Shown: positions 60,107-64,000 of the stretch, one piece after another
Numbering within the stretch: position 1 is the stretch's first letter
Layout of the letters: each line of letters starts with the position of its first letter
Assembly (NCBI GenBank): GCA_037013685.1
Contig: CM072892.1
Coordinates: 3,224,001-3,288,000, forward strand
DNA: 64,000 nt
Direction: 5' to 3'
Source: Acridotheres tristis
Lineage: Eukaryota; Chordata; Aves; Passeriformes; Sturnidae
Made by a program: the position numbers and the translations under genes
Notes under the pieces: generated by a model
What the model saw: only the letters and a program-made list of their open reading frames with translations
Told to the model about the DNA's origin: nothing
Databases searched by the model: none

Positions 60107-60370
60107 TTCTCTCAGGCCAGACACACCACAGCCCTTTGAAACGCTCTGTGTCCCTTACCCCACCCATGAATGTGCCAAACCAACCTCTAGGACATGGATG
60201 GATGTCTCATGAGGACTTACGAGCTAGAGGACCCCAGTGCATCCCTTCTGACCATGCCCCCCTGTCTCCACAAAGCAGTGTAGCCTCTTCGGGAAGTGGT
60301 GGGAGTGAACATTTAGAAGATCAGCCTTCTGCTCGTAACACATTCCAGGAGGAAGGGAGTGGGATGAAAG
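60107..60370 (+). CDS. SAMD4A: SAMD4A (Smaug1) internal coding exon B, 88 codons
   Basis: The translation runs [39 protein letters not shown], then [20 protein letters not shown] and [11 protein letters not shown]. This matches the linker of SAMD4A immediately before the SAM domain (about residues 240-328 in human, from memory). The linker is Ser/Pro-rich and probably disordered, with a basophilic-kinase-like KRSVS site. The acceptor is TTTTATTTTTTTTCCAG ending at 60106, and the donor is GTGAGT at 60371. Joining to exon A makes an Ile codon across the junction. The exon ends on the first base of a codon that would be Asp in mammals. It is 264 nt, phase 1-1, so skipping it removes exactly 88 residues without a frameshift. 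From memory, a human isoform lacks this segment. Third-position GC is only 39 of 88, quite unlike exon A. The frame stops soon after the donor, as expected for intron. Confidence 0.96.
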
Positions 60371-63300
60371 GTGAGTGACAAACCAGACCCTGACCCAAAC
60401 GGGACCTTCCCAGCCTTTTCTTCCCGCCTTAGGAATTTAGGTTTAGGGGAACGTGTCGGGTTTTCTTTCAAGTAGCAGCTGGTCCCGATCTGACGTCTTG
60501 CACTTGGGTGCCAGTGGGCTGGTTTTTGCCCCAAAATCCTGTGAGCTGCCAGCTTTCCAAAAAGCTGGATTTTTTTCCATAGCCTGTGGCTTTTGGCTGC
60601 AAGTGGTGCTCTTTTTTCTCTTTCTTTTTTCTTTTTTTTTCCTTTTTTTACGATGGTGAAAAATAGCTCAGAGCAAGTTTAGCAAGCCACGTGTGATTTA
60701 CCATTGCAGTGTTTGGTACCCACCAAGTATCTGGGGAAGTTTTGGCTTGGGATACTTGTTTGCAGTGAATTTAACCTGTGTGTTTCGGTTGGTTTTGCCA
60801 TTATACCTACATTTCACAGAGATTTTGGCAATAAATATAGGTGGTAAACAAGGCAGAAATTAACCTCGCTTGCTGCAGTCAAAGATGGAGAGCAAACTTC
60901 AGGCTGAGGAGGAATAAATAGGTAAAAACTGGGCAGACACACGGGCTGTGTGTTCCTGGGTACGGACTGAAAATGATCCTGCAGCTCTCAGACTGATTGA
61001 AACAACTCCAATTTGCATTAATGCAAAGCAGCTCGATTGTTTACAAACCAGTGGTGTATCAGAATAGGGAAATAATTGTATTTTTTAACAGTCACAGGGT
61101 CTGATTTTAGTCTAATTACAGACAAATTGAGATATGGATAAATCTGTGTGATGTGGGACTGCGTTTGGCTTGGCTCTGGATGGCTTTGATGTGCATGAAA
61201 TAAATGCATGAGAAACCCCTCATGGTTCCAAGGAATGTAACAGAGGCAGGTCGGATCCTGCAGTCTGTCTGGCCAGGGAGAACTTTTTGGGAGCAAGGAT
61301 TTCTTGGGGGAAGGCTGTTTAAAACTATATTTCTCCAGGTTTCTGCCAAAGGAGCTTGGGGAGGAGACCATGGGGAGCCTGGCTCCCTGTGATCCACAGC
61401 TGCAGCTCTGGGATCTGCGTGGATAGAAACTTCCCAGTGCTGTGCAATCAACCTGTGTGGCCAAATCCACCAAACCCAGAGGCTGATCAATTAAAAAAAA
61501 CCCACATATTAACACATCCCCTTGCTGGGATATGTCCACCCTTCCTCGGGCTGTAACTTCCCAGATTTCCAAGCATGATTCCCCCATTGCTGACTCAGCC
61601 AAATGGTTTTGGTTCCCCTGTCCAGGGACGTGCAGAACAGATGTTCACAACCTCTGGTGTCTATGCCTGCCGTGTCCTCCCCTCTCAGCTGGGTTTTCTT
61701 CAGGCTGAACCATCCCAGTGCCTTCCCAGATGATGTTTTCTAAACTTGGGGTTGTTCCTGCTTCTCTCCGCCAGATTTTTTTTGAGAAGTCCGCATTTTA
61801 TTGAAGGTGTGTTGCCCAAAACTGGCCTTGGAAGCGGAGCAGAGGCTTGTTTGCCTTCAGACAGCATTCCTGTGGCTGTGTAGCTCATCGTCCTCAAATA
61901 ACAAAGCACAGTGGGCTGCATATGACCCATTGTATCCCCACAGCTTTCCTGAAATAAAAAAAAAAAAAAAGGAGGAGGAGGACTGCCCGTTCCCTGCACT
62001 CGGATCGTGCCGTTTGTTGTTCCTGCAGAACGCACAACTTGGTGCATTTTTATTGGGTTGCCTCGTATTCCATCCAGGCCGGCTGCTCTGGCTGCCAAGT
62101 CCCTTCTCTGAATTGCAGCCACGTCTCCCCGAGTGCCTGCAGGCTCCTGTGGCTGGGTGTCACCCCTGCTTCTGGTCAGCTGGTTCCTTTTTACACCCTC
62201 CGGGGCATCCAGGAGGATCCAGACCCGCGGGATCTGGAATGTGAGGAGCCCGTGACAGATCCCCATCTGCTTTGCTAGTTTATCCCTCCTAGTGTCACCT
62301 GTTTCTTTCCTTTCTCTTTATCTTTATGCTCTCATGTCTCCCGTTTTTTTCCTTTCCATCTCTTCATGCTGAAGGGAAAATGGCCTTTGCCTTTATCTTA
62401 GCTCCTGGTTTCTCCAGGGGAAGATATGGACACCTGGTTCTCCATGGAGCCTGTCTGTTTATCTGTCTGCCTGTCTCTTACCATGTTCCTGCCCGTGGCA
62501 GGGGGTTGGAATTAAATAATCTTTAAGGTCCCCTTCCAACCCAAACCATTCCAGGATTCTGTGATTCCTGGGGCACAGCTTGGGGAGCACCAGGAGGAAA
62601 GTCTGGGTAGAGCTGGGGGTTTCTGCTGGGAGTATATCCAAGGTGTCCTGTGTGTAATTATGGCAGGGTGAGCTGTTTTCCTTTTAAATTTCCTGACAAC
62701 CGTGCCATGACTTTGCAATTAGCTCCTGGTAATTGCTGATTAAAGAGTAGCTCTGCAGGCAGGTGGTTCACCCATCCGTGGAGAGGATTGGGAAGTTTGA
62801 CTTTCCAAGGACCGTGGAACCACCTTGGGTGTCCTTGCACCTCTTGGCTGCCTCTTCCCTGTGGGAAGGGGAAAAGCTCCACCACACACAGCACACCCTC
62901 TGTGTCCTGGGCTCCTTCTCCCCAGCCTGCTTCCAGGATTTCCATCTCTGCTGGCAGGGGGGCTCTGGGACCATCACTCTCCCCAGAATTAAGGCATGAT
63001 CCTGACAGGATGATGCAAAGGCAAAGAGCTGCTTCTGGAAAGGTTGGAGATGGGTTTCCTGCAGGGTTCAATGTCTACATGAAGTTGCATCTCTCTTCTG
63101 GATGTATCCCTGTGGGCTTTGCCATTGACACAGACGTGGGATCAGGGAGACTTTTAATGTGCTGTCACTAGAATGGTGTGGTTTTGTATTAAAATTATAT
63201 TGAGGTTTGAGCCTATGCAGGAAATGGGGCTTTTTGCTAAGAGGTTTTTATTTATTTTAAACAGAAATCAGTTTAAGAGGGTAGCAGAGTTTGGAACTGT

Positions 63301-64000
63301 TGCATGTCAGAACTTTTGGAAAACTGTGAATTTCAGCCCATCTGTGCTCAGTAATTGCTTTTCCCCGTGTTTGGTGTGGGGTTGGTCTCCTGTGCAGCAC
63401 TTTAGGAATTTCATTGACACGTGAATCCTGATGTGTGTCTGGGATTTGGAGAATGTGAGCAAGACACAGCATGTTGGGATTGGATGCAGGGTGGGTTTGG
63501 GATCATCCCAGGCAGCAGGAGATTTCTGGCAGATGTGTGAATTCCTCAGGGAACCAAACCAAGGTCTGTCCTGCCCTTCCAGTGGTGAGGTTTTGGTTGA
63601 GGAAGAGGTCATGGACAGTCCTTGGCTTGCACGTGGTACTCAGCAGTGTGGGACTTTCTGGACCCACACCTTGAGATGGGAATGAGCTCCTGAGTGTCTC
63701 TCTGGTAGGGAAGGGGACAAGGACTATGGACAAGGTGTTGCTGGGAGCAGAGCACCTCGGCTGGGAGGGCTGAGGCAGAGCTCCTCTTGGGTTGTAGGTG
63801 CTAAATAAAGCAAGTCTCGATTTGGCAAAGCATTCCAAGGCTTTACAAAGGAAAAGTGTCATCACAGGCCCACTGTTTGTGCTGCAGCACAGACACCTGC
63901 AGGGCCCCCCACCCCTTTGTGGGATGTCACCACAGACCCCCAAACCTGCAAAACCCTGCATAGCTGCTTGTTGTCACATTGCCTTCTCCTTGGAGGACAC
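60371..64000 (+). other. SAMD4A: SAMD4A downstream intron (5' part)
   Basis: It begins with GTGAGTGAC after exon B. The SAM-domain exon (expected to start DVPAWLKSL) is not found before the right edge, so the intron continues outside the window. It contains a T-rich run at about 60610-60650, an A15 tract near 61957 and one short CR1 3' end. I see nothing gene-like in the rest. Confidence 0.88.
62485..62567 (+). mobile_element. CR1 LINE extreme 3' end
   Basis: TTCCTGCCCGTGGCAGGGGG, ATCTTTAAGGTCCCCTTCC and CCAGGATTCTGTGATTCC are the last 80 bp of a CR1 copy. Confidence 0.92.

Overview
The window is vertebrate nuclear DNA, almost certainly from a bird and probably a songbird. It holds two coding exons of one gene separated by long introns. 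About thirty CR1 LINE fragments lie on both strands, most of them short 3' ends finishing in the typical ATTCTGTG-like tail. There are also tandem arrays, one probable solo LTR and little else. Nothing prokaryotic is present: no operons, no ribosome binding sites, no CRISPR. Most open reading frames are chance frames in GC-rich intron, CR1 sequence or the antisense of an exon.

The gene is SAMD4A (Smaug1, a SAM-domain RNA-binding translational repressor), on the + strand. Bases 1-42966 are the 3' part of an upstream intron; the start-codon exon is not in the window. Exon A (42967-43488, 522 nt, 174 codons) encodes the region after the N-terminal dimerisation segment. A 16.6-kb intron (43489-60106) follows. 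Exon B (60107-60370, 264 nt, 88 codons) encodes the linker just before the SAM domain. The next intron runs off the end (60371-64000), so the SAM and PHAT domains lie downstream. Both exons are phase 1-1, so either could be skipped without a frameshift. Their third-position GC differs sharply: 86 % in exon A and 44 % in exon B by my hand count.

From left to right, the upstream intron carries a 23-unit 17-bp minisatellite (4211-4601), a probable solo LTR (about 8862-9278), a 94-bp candidate MITE or hairpin (10964-11057) and a small CpG island (about 15301-15600). It then has two pentanucleotide arrays in opposite orientation (23536-23625 and 24866-24964), a 175-bp inverted duplication (29505-29678 and 31785-31959), a run of CR1 copies, and an old CR1 fragment from the reverse-transcriptase region (about 42120-42478) just before exon A. 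The middle intron has CR1 copies, a purine hexanucleotide array inside a possible in-frame cryptic exon (47269-47415), and a degenerate minisatellite.

I found no wholly new molecular system. The most interesting architecture is exon A flanked by oppositely oriented CR1 copies of one subfamily, which share a 51-nt stretch with only four mismatches. The mammalian counterpart of this exon is, to my knowledge, the source of a circular RNA. CR1 pairs could play the part in birds that Alu pairs play in primates. The other notable signals are inverted repeats able to form long RNA duplexes in the same pre-mRNA, and a minisatellite made of tandem splice-donor-like sequences.
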